DNA of 59,118 nucleotides from Paenibacillus chitinolyticus NBRC 15660 (GTDB lineage: Bacteria > Bacillota > Bacilli > Paenibacillales > NBRC-103111): the NCBI RefSeq assembly GCF_000739915.1, contig NZ_BBJT01000023.1:1-59118 (forward strand), in the 5' to 3' direction. The notes under the pieces were generated by a model. It worked only from the letters and a program-made list of their open reading frames with translations, did not search any database and was not told the origin of the DNA. This document shows, piece after piece, positions 1-8,739 of this stretch. Position 1 is the first letter of the stretch. Each line of letters starts with the position of its first letter. The position numbers and the translations under genes are program-made.

Positions 1-90
1 AATGGAGTGGTTTGTTTGGGTTACATCATTGATATTTTTCCACTATCATGATGTTTTATTGCTAACTGACCTCACTTCGAGGGTTGTCAT

Positions 91-1830
91 TTAAAGCCAT
101 TTAATCAGCTCTTCCAGCTCCTCTACCAATCCTTTTGCAAGTTCAAAATCAGTATTTTTTAAAGCCAATTCTATTTTCATTTCAACTGATTTTTTCTTTT
201 GTTCCGTTTCTAAATAATCTTTATCAAAATGACTATCATAAATCATCTGTCTAAACTTTGGCAAAGTCATTTTTCTAATCGTCTTATCGTCAATAATTAA
301 AACATAATCCATACCATTTACAACAGAATAGAAATCATGGGAAACCATGAGAATCGCGCCTTTAAATTTTTCAATGGCTTTCTCCAGTGCTAGTTGTGTA
401 TAGGTATCTAAATGGCTTGTCGGTTCATCAAGAAGCAATACGTTTGCTTTACTGGCGGAAACCTTAGCCAATTGAAGTAAATTTTTTTCTCCACCAGATA
501 GAGATTCTATCTTTTGACTAAGGGTCTCTCCTTCAAAGCCATAGTTGAAAAGATACAATCCGATCTCATCGTAAGTTTTGAACCCTGCATCGATGAATTC
601 TTCTAGTATTGTATTAGCGTCCTTTAGCATTTCACCTTGAAGCTGAGACAAATAAGCTACTTTAACATCAGCATTGATTTCAATGGAAGCATGATTATTT
701 TTAAAGATGTCTCGAAGTAAGGTCGTTTTCCCGGTACCGTTTGCGCCGATAATAGCTACTTTATCCGTAGATTTTATCTCAAAGTTAACATTGTCTAGCA
801 GCAGCTCATCAAAGCCAACACTATAATGATGGACACTTACAACAATAGCGTCTTCCATTTCATTATCCACACCAAAACTGATATTCGGTTGTTTAATTTC
901 AACGAATGGCGCTTTAATTCGACGCGCTTCCAGTCTTTCTTGAAATCTAACTCTAGCTTTTAACGCTCTCCCTCTCGAAGCGTCTGAATTGTAAGTTGCG
1001 ATAACTCTAAGATTGTTGATGATCGTATCGTTTCTCTCCATCTCTTCTTGTTCAGCGACCGCGAGCTCTTGCAGCTCCATTTTTGTCTGAAGCAATGAGA
1101 AGTTATACTCGATATATCGCCCATCAAACTCCTGGATCTCCCTATTTTCAAGGTGTATAATTTTGTTGAAACAATGATTCAATAGATATCGGTTGTGCGT
1201 AACAACCAGTAGTATGCCTTTGTACGAATGAATAAGTTTTTTAAGCGCATTTAGGTTTTCGAAGTCTAGAAATACATCAGGCTCGTCCATAATCAATATG
1301 TCGGGACGATTAAGCATTTCCTTCATCACTTGAATAAGTTTGAATTCCCCGCCGCTCAGGTCGGCTACCTTACTATCTCTTCGCTTCATAAGGTTTGCTA
1401 CATTTAGCTGCTTATGAATGTTGCTTTCAAAATCATCCCCACCAATAGCATCCAATGCGTCTAAAGCGAATTGATACTTTTCCAGTAACGGCTCTATATC
1501 TGTTGAGGTCTCCATTTCCGTACAAATCGATTGAATTTCATTTTGAAGCTTTATAAATGGTTCTCCTATATATTCAAAAACGGTTGTTTCTTTCGTGTTG
1601 TCTAGTTCTGAGAACTGACTTACGTATCCAATTGTACAATCGGGGTCCATCTCTAATTTACCATCGAAAAGATATCTTTCCGGGTCCATCAGTATATCTA
1701 TCAATGTGCTTTTCCCACTGCCGCTTGTTCCGATAAAAGCGCAATGTTGTGCTTCTTCTAACGTAAATGAAATGTTGTTAAATAGTTCTTTTTGCGGAAA
1801 CGAGAAGGATAAGTTATCGACTTTTATCAT
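91..1830 (-). CDS. ABC-F family ATPase (ribosome-protection type)
   Basis: A soluble protein of 579 residues with two ABC ATPase domains and no membrane segments, the hallmark of ABC-F proteins, which bind the ribosomal E site. Domain 1 has a Walker A (GTSGSGKST, about residues 34-42), LSGGE near 158 and Walker B with DEPD near 182. A charged inter-domain linker follows (about 230-310). Domain 2 has GANGTGKTT near 360, LSGGE near 440 and DEPTSHLD near 464. The first Walker B motif has DEPDVFLD where DEPTNHLD is usual. The ATG at 1830 was chosen because GAAAGG lies just upstream; a GTG seven codons earlier has no such site. Several ABC-F subfamilies protect ribosomes from lincosamide, streptogramin or pleuromutilin drugs, but the sequence alone does not say whether this one confers resistance. 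Confidence 0.85.
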   Translation of the reverse strand: MIKVDNLSFSFPQKELFNNISFTLEEAQHCAFIGTSGSGKSTLIDILMDPERYLFDGKLEMDPDCTIGYVSQFSELDNTKETTVFEYIGEPFIKLQNEIQSICTEMETSTDIEPLLEKYQFALDALDAIGGDDFESNIHKQLNVANLMKRRDSKVADLSGGEFKLIQVMKEMLNRPDILIMDEPDVFLDFENLNALKKLIHSYKGILLVVTHNRYLLNHCFNKIIHLENREIQEFDGRYIEYNFSLLQTKMELQELAVAEQEEMERNDTIINNLRVIATYNSDASRGRALKARVRFQERLEARRIKAPFVEIKQPNISFGVDNEMEDAIVVSVHHYSVGFDELLLDNVNFEIKSTDKVAIIGANGTGKTTLLRDIFKNNHASIEINADVKVAYLSQLQGEMLKDANTILEEFIDAGFKTYDEIGLYLFNYGFEGETLSQKIESLSGGEKNLLQLAKVSASKANVLLLDEPTSHLDTYTQLALEKAIEKFKGAILMVSHDFYSVVNGMDYVLIIDDKTIRKMTLPKFRQMIYDSHFDKDYLETEQKKKSVEMKIELALKNTDFELAKGLVEELEELIKWL

Positions 1831-1881
1831 AGTATTACCTTTCTTTATCACTAAAATAGTGGCTATTAGATGTATTGCAAA

Positions 1882-2000
1882 CCATAGATTTTGAATTTAC
1901 CGCTGTTAGAGTAACACTGTTTACAACCAACTTCAATCCCATTGTATCCCTTGTGGTCCTTATCGGATTAGCTGTCATTGTGGCGGGTGGTCGTTTTTAA
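1882..2000 (+). pseudogene. Remnant of a membrane protein C-terminus
   Basis: An open frame without a start ends at the TAA at 1998-2000 and reads as a hydrophobic segment (NPIVSLVVLIGLAVIVAGG) followed by a short Arg-Phe tail. This resembles the last transmembrane helix of a transporter. No upstream part exists because the neighbouring ABC-F gene begins on the other strand at 1830. It is called a decayed fragment on composition alone, and chance hydrophobicity is possible. Confidence 0.3.
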
Positions 2001-2111
2001 GCCGACGTTAATTGGGTCTTAGATCAATGGTCTTTGGGCTGTATGCCATCTTTACCATTTATCGTTATAATGAAGGGAGGGATTTACGAGCGGCCAAAGC
2101 TCAAGAAAGGA

Positions 2112-3308
2112 ATGTCCGGCATTATGACGATAACCGAGTCAAATCGACTGAGCGAGCTGAGCATTGAAGAGTGTCAGGGCCTGATCGCAGGCTGCGCCGA
2201 GGGAGCGGCGAGCAGCCCGTTTCAAATAAACTACGGTAACGAAGTGCGCTCCAAAGTGCGTCTCTTTCTGTCCGAATTGACACCCGAGGAGGCCTGGCTG
2301 CTCGAGCTGAACATCGGGCTGTTTTTGCTTCGCAAGCAATCGACCGACCGCCACTCGGGCTACTTCGCCCAGGTGGCGGCATCCGAGACGATAGATACGA
2401 TTGAGGCTCACCTCAATAGCAGCTTGCCGCCGGAGATCGCGGTCAAGCATCAAGGGCGACTGCTGGAGACGGCCGTTTACATCCGCGAAACGGTAAAGGC
2501 GAATGCGTGGTTCCCTCCAGCCTATTTGGATATCTATGTGGAGCTGTGGTTGATCCTGGTATCGTCCGATGCGGACAGCCCTCGCCTCTTTAAGGAGGAG
2601 CTGTCCCATTTGGCCGATGGATTCGGCAAGGAAAATAAGCTCTTCCCGCTTGTCGCCCGCGCTTGGATTCACTTCTGGCTTCAAGAGGATCAAGCTGCTT
2701 GGCGGCTGCTCGAAGCAGCGGAGCGGCATCGGCTAAATCCCGGGCATGTGTTCCGCTTTCTGCGCGTGCTGGAGGAGGCTGGCGAATGGATACGGCTAGA
2801 GGCTTGGCTAAGCCATTGCGCCACCGAGCGGGTCGGTCGCAGCCCCGGCAGCCTGGATACATATGGACGCTACTGGGAAGCCGTCGTCGGACAATTGCCG
2901 GAGGCCGAGAGGAACATGTGGAGCGCGATTACGAGCCTGCTTCCCTACTCCAGCAGCCTGTACGAGGAGAGCCTGATGCGCTTCGGCCGTTGGCGTCAGT
3001 GGGTTGATTATCAGCTTAGCCTCGGCAGCGATCCGCTCGACTTCCGGGCGAAGGATCTGCAGCCCATCGAGAAGGAGGCCCCGGAGGCGCTGCTGCCGTT
3101 CTACCACCAAGGCACAGAGAAATACGTGTTGTTAAGAAACCGCCACGGCTACAAGCGAGCGGTGAAGCTGCTCAAACGGCTGGCCAAGCTGTACAAGAAG
3201 CTAAAGCGTGAGCAGCGGTGGGACGTGTACATAGAGACATTCGTGAGCCGGCATAGCCGGCTGCGGGCCCTCCAGGAAGAGCTGCGGAAAGGAAAGCTGA
3301 TTCCATGA
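2112..3308 (+). CDS. SWIM-type protein lacking its zinc finger, partner of the SNF2 helicase
   Basis: About 398 residues, GC-rich and mostly helical, with a very basic C-terminus (AVKLLKRLAKLYKKLKREQ near the end, then LRALQEELRKGKLIP). In Bacillota, SNF2 helicases of this class are often preceded by a SWIM zinc-finger protein that ends in the same kind of basic tail. Here the expected N-terminal SWIM motif (CxCx(n)CxH) is absent, so the gene looks truncated at its 5' end and restarted. The start is uncertain: the frame is open from a TTG at 2034, with ATGs at 2043, 2070, 2112 and 2124 and no ideal ribosome site. The stop overlaps the helicase start by four bases (ATGA), implying translational coupling. 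Base composition changes sharply from the AT-rich ABC-F gene to the left. Confidence 0.55.
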   Translation: MSGIMTITESNRLSELSIEECQGLIAGCAEGAASSPFQINYGNEVRSKVRLFLSELTPEEAWLLELNIGLFLLRKQSTDRHSGYFAQVAASETIDTIEAHLNSSLPPEIAVKHQGRLLETAVYIRETVKANAWFPPAYLDIYVELWLILVSSDADSPRLFKEELSHLADGFGKENKLFPLVARAWIHFWLQEDQAAWRLLEAAERHRLNPGHVFRFLRVLEEAGEWIRLEAWLSHCATERVGRSPGSLDTYGRYWEAVVGQLPEAERNMWSAITSLLPYSSSLYEESLMRFGRWRQWVDYQLSLGSDPLDFRAKDLQPIEKEAPEALLPFYHQGTEKYVLLRNRHGYKRAVKLLKRLAKLYKKLKREQRWDVYIETFVSRHSRLRALQEELRKGKLIP

Positions 3309-6298
3309 CGACGACGATCGATAATCTGGATACCATCGCGGTTCGAATGGTGTTGACGTCGCATGGCGACGCGTTGTTCTTCGCGGACCCGGATTCGCTG
3401 CGGGAGTGGACCGGGCTTCAACTGAAGCATCGCCTGTTCGCCTGGCACGAGCCGTCCTTCTATGGCACCGAGCTGGAGCTCGTCAAGGTCGGGGAGCTCG
3501 AAGCCATTGTGCTGCCCGCCGAAGAGGTCATCCCCTTCTTTGCATCTGGACCTCTACTGGCGCATATGGAGTGGAAGTGGGAAGACGATGCCGCGCGCTT
3601 GGCCGAATTGGCGCCATTGCTGGCCGAATGCCTGGAGAAGCGGCTGTACGCGCCCGATCTTGCGGCTTACCGCAGCGGCTCGCTGCGCTGGAGCTGGGAT
3701 GCGGCGGCGGTCGGTGCGACCTTCGGACAGGCGCGCCGCGACGAACTGGACCTGAAGAACAGCAGTTGGAGCGATGAGGCGCGCGACGGGCTGAAGGCGG
3801 CCTTCTCGGCGGCCGTCATGAGCCGCTTCTACGGAACGGAGCCGGACGAGGCGGATCTGCGCCGCGAATTCCCGGCCCTGTTCGCGCGCGAGAATGCGGC
3901 GGCCGCGACGGCGGGACTGGACGACGAGAGCTGGCTCGTGCAGATTGGCTGGAAAGCGGATGTCGCGCCGTTCCGCCCCTTGCTGCAACTATTGGAGCCA
4001 TGTGAGGGCGACGAGCACTCCCGCTGGCGGCTGCGGTTCGTGCTGCAGGACAAGAGCGATCCGGCTAAGCTCCGCAGAGTACGGCTCGGCGACGACGGCT
4101 CGGCGGTCGGCAAGTGGCCTGACGCATGGGCGGAGGCTATCCGCAGCCGCTCGGACGGTTGGCTGCAACGGCTGCGAGCCAGCCTTCCGCACGATCGGCT
4201 GTCGCGCGGCGAGGACGTGCTCGGCAAGCCGCTTGACGACGAGGCGGCCTGGCGGTTTCTGAACGAGGACAGCCGCCGGCTGCTCGAAGCCGGCTGGCAG
4301 GTGCTGCTGCCCGCATGGTGGGAAGCCGCCAGCCGCAAGAAACCGCGGCTGCGCGCGGCGGTGCAGTCGGAGGACGAGTCCAAAGAGCGTGGCGGCATCA
4401 AGTCTTTATTCGGGCTGGAAGCGATTCTGAGCTTCAACTGGCGCATCTCTATCGGCGGCGCCGACCTGAACGAGGAGGAGTTCGACGAGCTGCTCGCGCG
4501 AGGGGAGCGTCTCGTGAAGTTCCGGGACCGCTGGATCGTGCTCGACCCGGCGCTGATTGCCCAGATCCGCCGCATGATGGAAGGCATGGACAAGAGCCAG
4601 GGATTGAGCTTCCAGGATGTACTGCAATTGCATTTGCTCTCGCAGGCCGAGACGGACGCCGGCGCGGATGGCGGGGCCACGGATGCCGGCGCGGAGACAT
4701 TCGGGACCGATGCTGCTCACGTTGAGCTCGATGTCGAGCTCAACGCGCATTTGACCGGGCTATTCGCCAAGATTAATCAGCAGAGCGAATGGCCGCGGCT
4801 CGATCCGCCGGCCGGTCTGCGTGCCGAGCTGCGCAGCTACCAGCAGGACGGATTCACCTGGCTGGCTTTTCTCCGCCGCTTCGGGCTCGGGGCCTGTCTC
4901 GCGGACGACATGGGCCTCGGCAAGACGGTCCAGTTGATTGCCTACCTGCTCTACGCCAAGGAACAGGCGGACGAGGGGATGGGGCTCCCTTCGCTTATCG
5001 TCTGCCCCACGTCGGTGCTCGGCAACTGGCAGAAGGAGATCTCCCGCTTTGCCCCGTCGCTGCGAGTGGCCATGCATTACGGCTCCGGGCGTAAGAACGG
5101 CGACGCGTTCCGGAACGAGGCCCGCAGCGTTGACGTCATACTGACCTCCTTTGCTACCGCCTCGCTCGACCAGGAGACGCTCGCCGGATTCCAATGGGGC
5201 GCCGTCTGTTTGGACGAGGCCCAGAACATTAAGAATGCCGGGACCAGGCAGGCCGCGGCGGTCAAGAGCTTTCCCGCGCTCCATCGCATCGCGCTCACCG
5301 GGACGCCGATCGAGAACCGGTTGGCGGAGCTATGGTCCATCTATGATTTTATCGTGCCCACCTATCTCGGGGCCGCCAAGTCGTTCCAGGAACGGTTCGC
5401 CTCTCCGATCGAGCGCGAGCAGGACGGGCGTCGCACGGCTGAACTAAAGCGGCTAGTGAAACCGTTCATGCTGCGACGCAAGAAGAAGGATCCCGCCATC
5501 CAGCTCGACCTGCCGGACAAAAACGAGATGAAGACGTATGTTCCACTGACCTCCGAGCAGGCCGCCCTGTACGACAATTGCGTTAAGGAACTGCTAGAGA
5601 AGCTGAAGAAGCTCGACGGCATCCAGCGCAAAGGCGCTATTCTCGGGGCGCTGACGCGGCTCAAGCAGGCTTGCGACCATCCAGCTCTACTGGATGAGGA
5701 TATGGGAACGGAGCTGGAGGATGGCCCTCTACATACGGAGGCGATCGTCGCCCGCTCCTCCAAGCTGGAGAGGCTGCTGGCCATGGTCAAGGAGCTGCGC
5801 GAGGCGGACGAGCGCTGCCTCATCTTCACGCAATACATCGGCATGGGCAAGATGATACAGGATGTGCTGCAGCGCGAGCTGGACGAACCCGTGCTATACC
5901 TGAACGGCAGCACGCCGAAGGCGCAGCGGGACCGGATGGTCGAACGGTTCCAGTCCCGCGACCTTCCGCCGTCCGAGCAGCCGAACGTGTTCATCCTCTC
6001 CCTCAAGGCGGGAGGCGTCGGGCTTAACTTGACCGCGGCGAACCACGTCTTCCACTTCGACCGCTGGTGGAACCCGGCCGTCGAGAACCAGGCGACCGAC
6101 CGCGCCTACCGGATGGGCCAGACGCGCGACGTGCAGGTGCATAAATTCATCTCGCTCGGCACGCTCGAGGAGCGCATCGACGAGATGCTGGTGAACAAGC
6201 AGCAGCTAAGCGACAACGTCATCTCCAGCTCGGAGGGCTGGATTACCGAGCTGTCGACGGATGCGCTGCGGGAGTTGTTCTCGCTGCGGCGGGACTAG
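3305..6298 (+). CDS. SNF2-family DEAD/DEAH-box helicase
   Basis: A protein of 997 residues. The N-terminal half (about 1-470) matches the SNF2 helicase-associated region found in bacterial members. The ATPase core begins near residue 500 with the Q-like RSYQQDGFTWL. It continues with Walker A DDMGLGKT (about 534-541), DEAQ box (about 637), LTGTPIENR, FTQYIGMG, LSLKAGGVGLNLTAANHV and the arginine-finger block DRWWNP (about 918) with QATDRAYRMGQ. Length and motif order are complete and nothing is broken. It would be an ATP-driven DNA translocase; the cellular role of these bacterial proteins with a SWIM partner is not settled. It is coupled to the upstream gene by a four-base overlap. The gene is much richer in GC than both flanks, suggesting separate acquisition or survival of an older block between AT-rich insertions. 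Confidence 0.9.
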   Translation: MTTTIDNLDTIAVRMVLTSHGDALFFADPDSLREWTGLQLKHRLFAWHEPSFYGTELELVKVGELEAIVLPAEEVIPFFASGPLLAHMEWKWEDDAARLAELAPLLAECLEKRLYAPDLAAYRSGSLRWSWDAAAVGATFGQARRDELDLKNSSWSDEARDGLKAAFSAAVMSRFYGTEPDEADLRREFPALFARENAAAATAGLDDESWLVQIGWKADVAPFRPLLQLLEPCEGDEHSRWRLRFVLQDKSDPAKLRRVRLGDDGSAVGKWPDAWAEAIRSRSDGWLQRLRASLPHDRLSRGEDVLGKPLDDEAAWRFLNEDSRRLLEAGWQVLLPAWWEAASRKKPRLRAAVQSEDESKERGGIKSLFGLEAILSFNWRISIGGADLNEEEFDELLARGERLVKFRDRWIVLDPALIAQIRRMMEGMDKSQGLSFQDVLQLHLLSQAETDAGADGGATDAGAETFGTDAAHVELDVELNAHLTGLFAKINQQSEWPRLDPPAGLRAELRSYQQDGFTWLAFLRRFGLGACLADDMGLGKTVQLIAYLLYAKEQADEGMGLPSLIVCPTSVLGNWQKEISRFAPSLRVAMHYGSGRKNGDAFRNEARSVDVILTSFATASLDQETLAGFQWGAVCLDEAQNIKNAGTRQAAAVKSFPALHRIALTGTPIENRLAELWSIYDFIVPTYLGAAKSFQERFASPIEREQDGRRTAELKRLVKPFMLRRKKKDPAIQLDLPDKNEMKTYVPLTSEQAALYDNCVKELLEKLKKLDGIQRKGAILGALTRLKQACDHPALLDEDMGTELEDGPLHTEAIVARSSKLERLLAMVKELREADERCLIFTQYIGMGKMIQDVLQRELDEPVLYLNGSTPKAQRDRMVERFQSRDLPPSEQPNVFILSLKAGGVGLNLTAANHVFHFDRWWNPAVENQATDRAYRMGQTRDVQVHKFISLGTLEERIDEMLVNKQQLSDNVISSSEGWITELSTDALRELFSLRRD

Positions 6299-6456
6299 TC
6301 TCGCGATTAAGCGGGATTTGGGCAACCTAGCATGGGTTCCTTACTTTCCTCTCTGAGAAATTCTTTAATCATCTCAAAGTATCGAAAACTACATGATAAT
6401 TGCGACAGACGAAAACCTTGTTACGGATGAAACTTTTGAAATTGCCCTCCAAGCAA

Positions 6457-6488
6457 AAAGGATCTGGAAGCTTACTTTCAGATCCTTT
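6457..6488 (-). terminator. Rho-independent terminator
   Basis: AAAGGATCTG and CAGATCCTTT form a 10-bp stem. On the minus strand it is followed by a T-run. It lies just after the stop of the broken gene at 6501-6763. Confidence 0.7.
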
Positions 6489-6500
6489 GTCCAGGGGTAA

Positions 6501-6763
6501 CTAATTATTATTTCGTTTGTTAACTTCAATCGCAATGAACTCCGGCAAATAATTGGGAATACAGCCCTTTGATACCATTTCATCTTTATAAAGACCCGTA
6601 ACTCTAGGTAAACCTTTAGGAATGTTTTCCTTATTGAACCGGCAAATATATCCATATATCCATTTTGTATATTTCTTTCAGAGTCGGTACTCAGGTCACT
6701 AACCAACAATCCCAATTTTTTATCGTCACTTATGATAAGGTTCACCGTACTGACACCAAGCAC
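6501..6763 (-). pseudogene. Frameshifted remnant of an unrecognised gene
   Basis: Two minus-strand frames together read like one protein. The first gives GLLVSDLSTDSERN. The second gives a stretch ending in KGLPRVTGLYKDEMVSKG and then NYLPEFIAIEVNKRNNN, with a stop at 6501-6503. They join near 6655-6690, where a frameshift is needed, and the downstream frame has a TGA just before the joint. The 5' end runs into the rlmH-like att repeat at 6726-6743. A good terminator still follows the gene. The family is not recognised. It is probably former cassette cargo that has decayed. Confidence 0.45.
6714..6744. repeat. SCC-like att site A (rlmH-end direct repeat)
   Basis: TCACTTATGATAAGGTTC at 6726-6743 matches 17 of 18 bases of the rlmH terminus at 12244-12261. 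To its left, the AATTTTTTATCG-like sequence corresponds to the element-end inverted repeat of the other copies with a small change. This is the leftmost copy seen. Confidence 0.75.
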
Positions 6764-6809
6764 AAAATTTATTTTGATAATAAGATATACATTAGCATAT
6801 AAAACAAAG

Positions 6810-6835
6810 CCACTCCTTACAATGGAGTGGTTTTT
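6810..6835 (+). terminator. Terminator-like hairpin
   Basis: CCACTCC and GGAGTGG form a 7-bp stem with a 7-base loop, followed by TTTTT on the plus strand. The right arm with its flank (AATGGAGTGGTTT) is repeated at bases 1-13 of the window, so another copy of this hairpin probably straddles the left edge. Confidence 0.5.
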
Positions 6836-6855
6836 ATGTATGGTTTCCTTTCATT

Positions 6856-7041
6856 TCATCTGTTGCTTCCCTTAATTGATTTGCACCCTTCGTCAGTCCA
6901 AGGAAACTCCCTAATAGCAACAACATCAAAATTAAACTCATGTAATAGTTGGATAGATTCAAAAGTAAAATTATAGCCTATAGCAAAGTTCTTAACTTCA
7001 TCATTAACACTTATGCCCATCTTACTCAAGGCTTTTCTCAA
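6856..7041 (-). pseudogene. Gene fragment, C-terminal part of an unrecognised protein
   Basis: About 61 codons read smoothly on the minus strand, including SVNDEVKNFAIGYNFTFES and NFDVVAIREFPWTDEGCKS. There is no ribosome site, and the only possible start is TTG; an in-frame stop lies shortly upstream. It lies between att copies A and B, in the degraded part of the cassette array. It is best read as the 3' end of a lost gene. Confidence 0.35.
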
Positions 7042-7473
7042 GCCATTACTTTGGTCTTATCCAATAAAACATACCACCCTTGGTAACAAAGCTAAGTTTG
7101 ATGATATTCATTAACAATCACCATATACTACCTACTTATGATAAGGTTCAGCTTAACGGGGCTATCGGCGAAAAAAGGGCAACGGCGCATAATTGCCAAC
7201 CTTTTACCCAGCCTACGGTTTTGATCAAATCTGCTTGATAAGCACGGAAGGCCACCGAAGTAAATCGGCGGCCTTTGCAAACTTGATTCAACTAACGTAC
7301 CCGTTAGCGTAACAAAATACTGCCGATTGCGGAGTAACAATGATACCTATGGTTCCCAACGTTCTCGACTCAAGTAAAAATATATTAGCGTGTCTCTTAA
7401 TTCGGGTTCCTTCTCGATGGAAACATGGGTTGGAGCGATAGTTGAACATGAACGTTATTTCAGAAGCGTTCTA
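7042..7473. other. Gene-free stretch holding att copy B and a hairpin
   Basis: No convincing coding sequence is visible. The stretch contains att copy B (7132-7174) and, directly after its inverted repeat, an imperfect stem (about 7172-7204). A stronger stem-loop lies at 7248-7275, where AAGGCC.CCGA pairs with TCGG.GGCCTT. None has a T-run long enough for a clear terminator call. Confidence 0.6.
7132..7174. repeat. SCC-like att site B with inverted repeat
   Basis: From 7134 to 7174 this copy matches copy C (10252-10292) at 39 of 41 positions. It includes the core ACTTATGATAAGGTTC and the arm GCTTAACGGGGCTATCGGCG followed by A's. The CGGCGAAAA arm is the left end of the cassette lying between B and C. 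The other side of the core lacks the AATTTTTCGCCG arm, so the neighbouring element has lost its end. Confidence 0.85.
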
Positions 7474-7854
7474 CTAGTCATATTGTGAGTACAGCGCAAG
7501 CATATCATCAGCACAGCCAGCTATAATAGTATTTGCTTGTTCAGCATGTTTTACTGCCTCAGCGTAAAGTTGTAGATTAAAACTAACAGAAGCCATTATT
7601 AAATGCCATTCAGCGTCCGTATTTCCCTTATCAGAAACAGTTTGCAACAGCCCGTATGCTTGCTCAAATGGATTGGTCTGTTCAGAATAATCTTGCAGAT
7701 AATTCAGTGCCCTTGCATATGCTAAAATCATTTCATATGACCACTGTTCCTGAGGGTACTGCTGCAGGATTGATTTTATTTCATTATAATTATCTACAAG
7801 CTTCATTATATCCATCTCTGTCTCAAGACCGTTTATATACTGCATGTCAATCAT
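7474..7854 (-). CDS. Small helical protein, possibly TPR-like
   Basis: 126 residues, predicted mostly helical, with A/Y/L spacing resembling two or three tetratricopeptide-type helix pairs (for example EMILAYARALNYLQDYSEQ and AEWHLIMASVSFNLQLYAEA). The ATG at 7854 follows GAGGTGA with a spacing of six. A second ATG three codons in is possible. It is a lone gene inside cassette II with no operon partner. It is short for a TPR protein and could be a C-terminally shortened version. It has no signal peptide or membrane segment. The function is not recognised. Confidence 0.6.
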   Translation of the reverse strand: MIDMQYINGLETEMDIMKLVDNYNEIKSILQQYPQEQWSYEMILAYARALNYLQDYSEQTNPFEQAYGLLQTVSDKGNTDAEWHLIMASVSFNLQLYAEAVKHAEQANTIIAGCADDMLALYSQYD

Positions 7855-8304
7855 TCAGCTTCACCTCTGGCTAGAGTCATACTAACATACTAAACTGAAT
7901 TCCGTTCTATTTTCCGGATTTAAGAGAAACGCGAAGAAGTACAAGCAACATGCCGCTCCCATGCTATTTCATATGCCAATTTTACCAATTATTGATACAT
8001 GATGTAAAAGAGGATTTCGTCCTATTTTTTGCTATCCTGACCGTTATTTAAGCGAAAGGCTGCCGATTGCCGGCATCCAATGTTTGAGCAAACGTCTCCA
8101 TTAGTTGAGCATTCGCCACACATACTGAAGAAAATTTTGACGTGAATCAATTTCATAAATCATTTTCTCAGTGATCCGCTCAACCGAATATAAACATCGT
8201 TTTGAAAATTGAAGTTAAGCAGCTACTTTTTGAGCCTTTGTACTTCTAAATGACTTAAACCTTTTTTCCTCTAAAGATAAATAAAGCTTAAGTCAACTTA
8301 AACA
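7855..8304. other. Intergenic stretch with a possible transposase tail
   Basis: On the minus strand, 8215-8289 encodes LSLEEKRFKSFRSTKAQKV, then Ala-Ala-stop. This resembles the basic C-terminal end of a transposase, but a stop lies just upstream and no family can be named. The remainder is AT-rich and holds no other feature I can support. Confidence 0.3.
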
Positions 8305-8688
8305 TCAACCATTTTTTAAATAATTCTGATCTTCGTTCAACTTTTCTAACCATTTTTCAAGTGTCTGTTTTATCTCAAACCTATCCCTTGAACTAATTTC
8401 CATTAGCGTATCCCATTTCCCATTAGTGATTGCTAATCCATACTCGCCGCTCGCTCTTGAATCTGGATGCCACCCTAAAAGAATATGTATCCTTCTATTT
8501 TCATCTTTAGGTACATTCCAACTCCCTTTTTCAAGTTCCATTTTACTTATTTGAAGTAGGTCTTGTGTAAAGAATGTCCAATTTGTTAAGAAATCATCTT
8601 CATTGGGGTCTGATATCGGTTCAACATCATAAAACCTATTATAATAAATAGCGAAACCTTGTGGTATTCTTAGTTCCATTAAATTCAT
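8305..8688 (-). CDS. Small acidic orphan protein, unrecognised
   Basis: 127 residues, acidic, with no membrane segment. Visible blocks are MELRIPQGFAIYYNRFYDVE, then a DPNEDDF stretch, WTFFTQDLLQ, LLGWHPDSRASGEYGLAI and a helical C-terminus. A compact alpha/beta orphan gene of this size in a cassette resembles immunity proteins of polymorphic toxin systems, but no family motif proves that and no toxin gene is adjacent. The ATG at 8688 has only a weak upstream GGA; another ATG lies three codons in. The gene stands alone within cassette II. Confidence 0.65.
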   Translation of the reverse strand: MNLMELRIPQGFAIYYNRFYDVEPISDPNEDDFLTNWTFFTQDLLQISKMELEKGSWNVPKDENRRIHILLGWHPDSRASGEYGLAITNGKWDTLMEISSRDRFEIKQTLEKWLEKLNEDQNYLKNG

Positions 8689-8739
8689 GTTATCATTCCA
8701 ATCTAATAAAATCCGTGTTTTATTTACTTTTGTTATCTT

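Noticed and set aside
3554-4750. Several overlapping frames on both strands within the SNF2 gene
   Set aside because: High GC gives few stops in all frames; none shows family motifs.
3305-6298. SNF2 helicase as part of an anti-phage system such as DISARM
   Set aside because: No methyltransferase, phospholipase D or DUF1998 partner is nearby, and SNF2 genes with a SWIM-type neighbour are ordinary in Bacillota.
7128-7340. Minus-strand frame across att copy B resembling the frame at 10204-10449
   Set aside because: The shared residues (SPVKLN.IIS) come from translating the att repeat itself; the rest of the two frames is unrelated.
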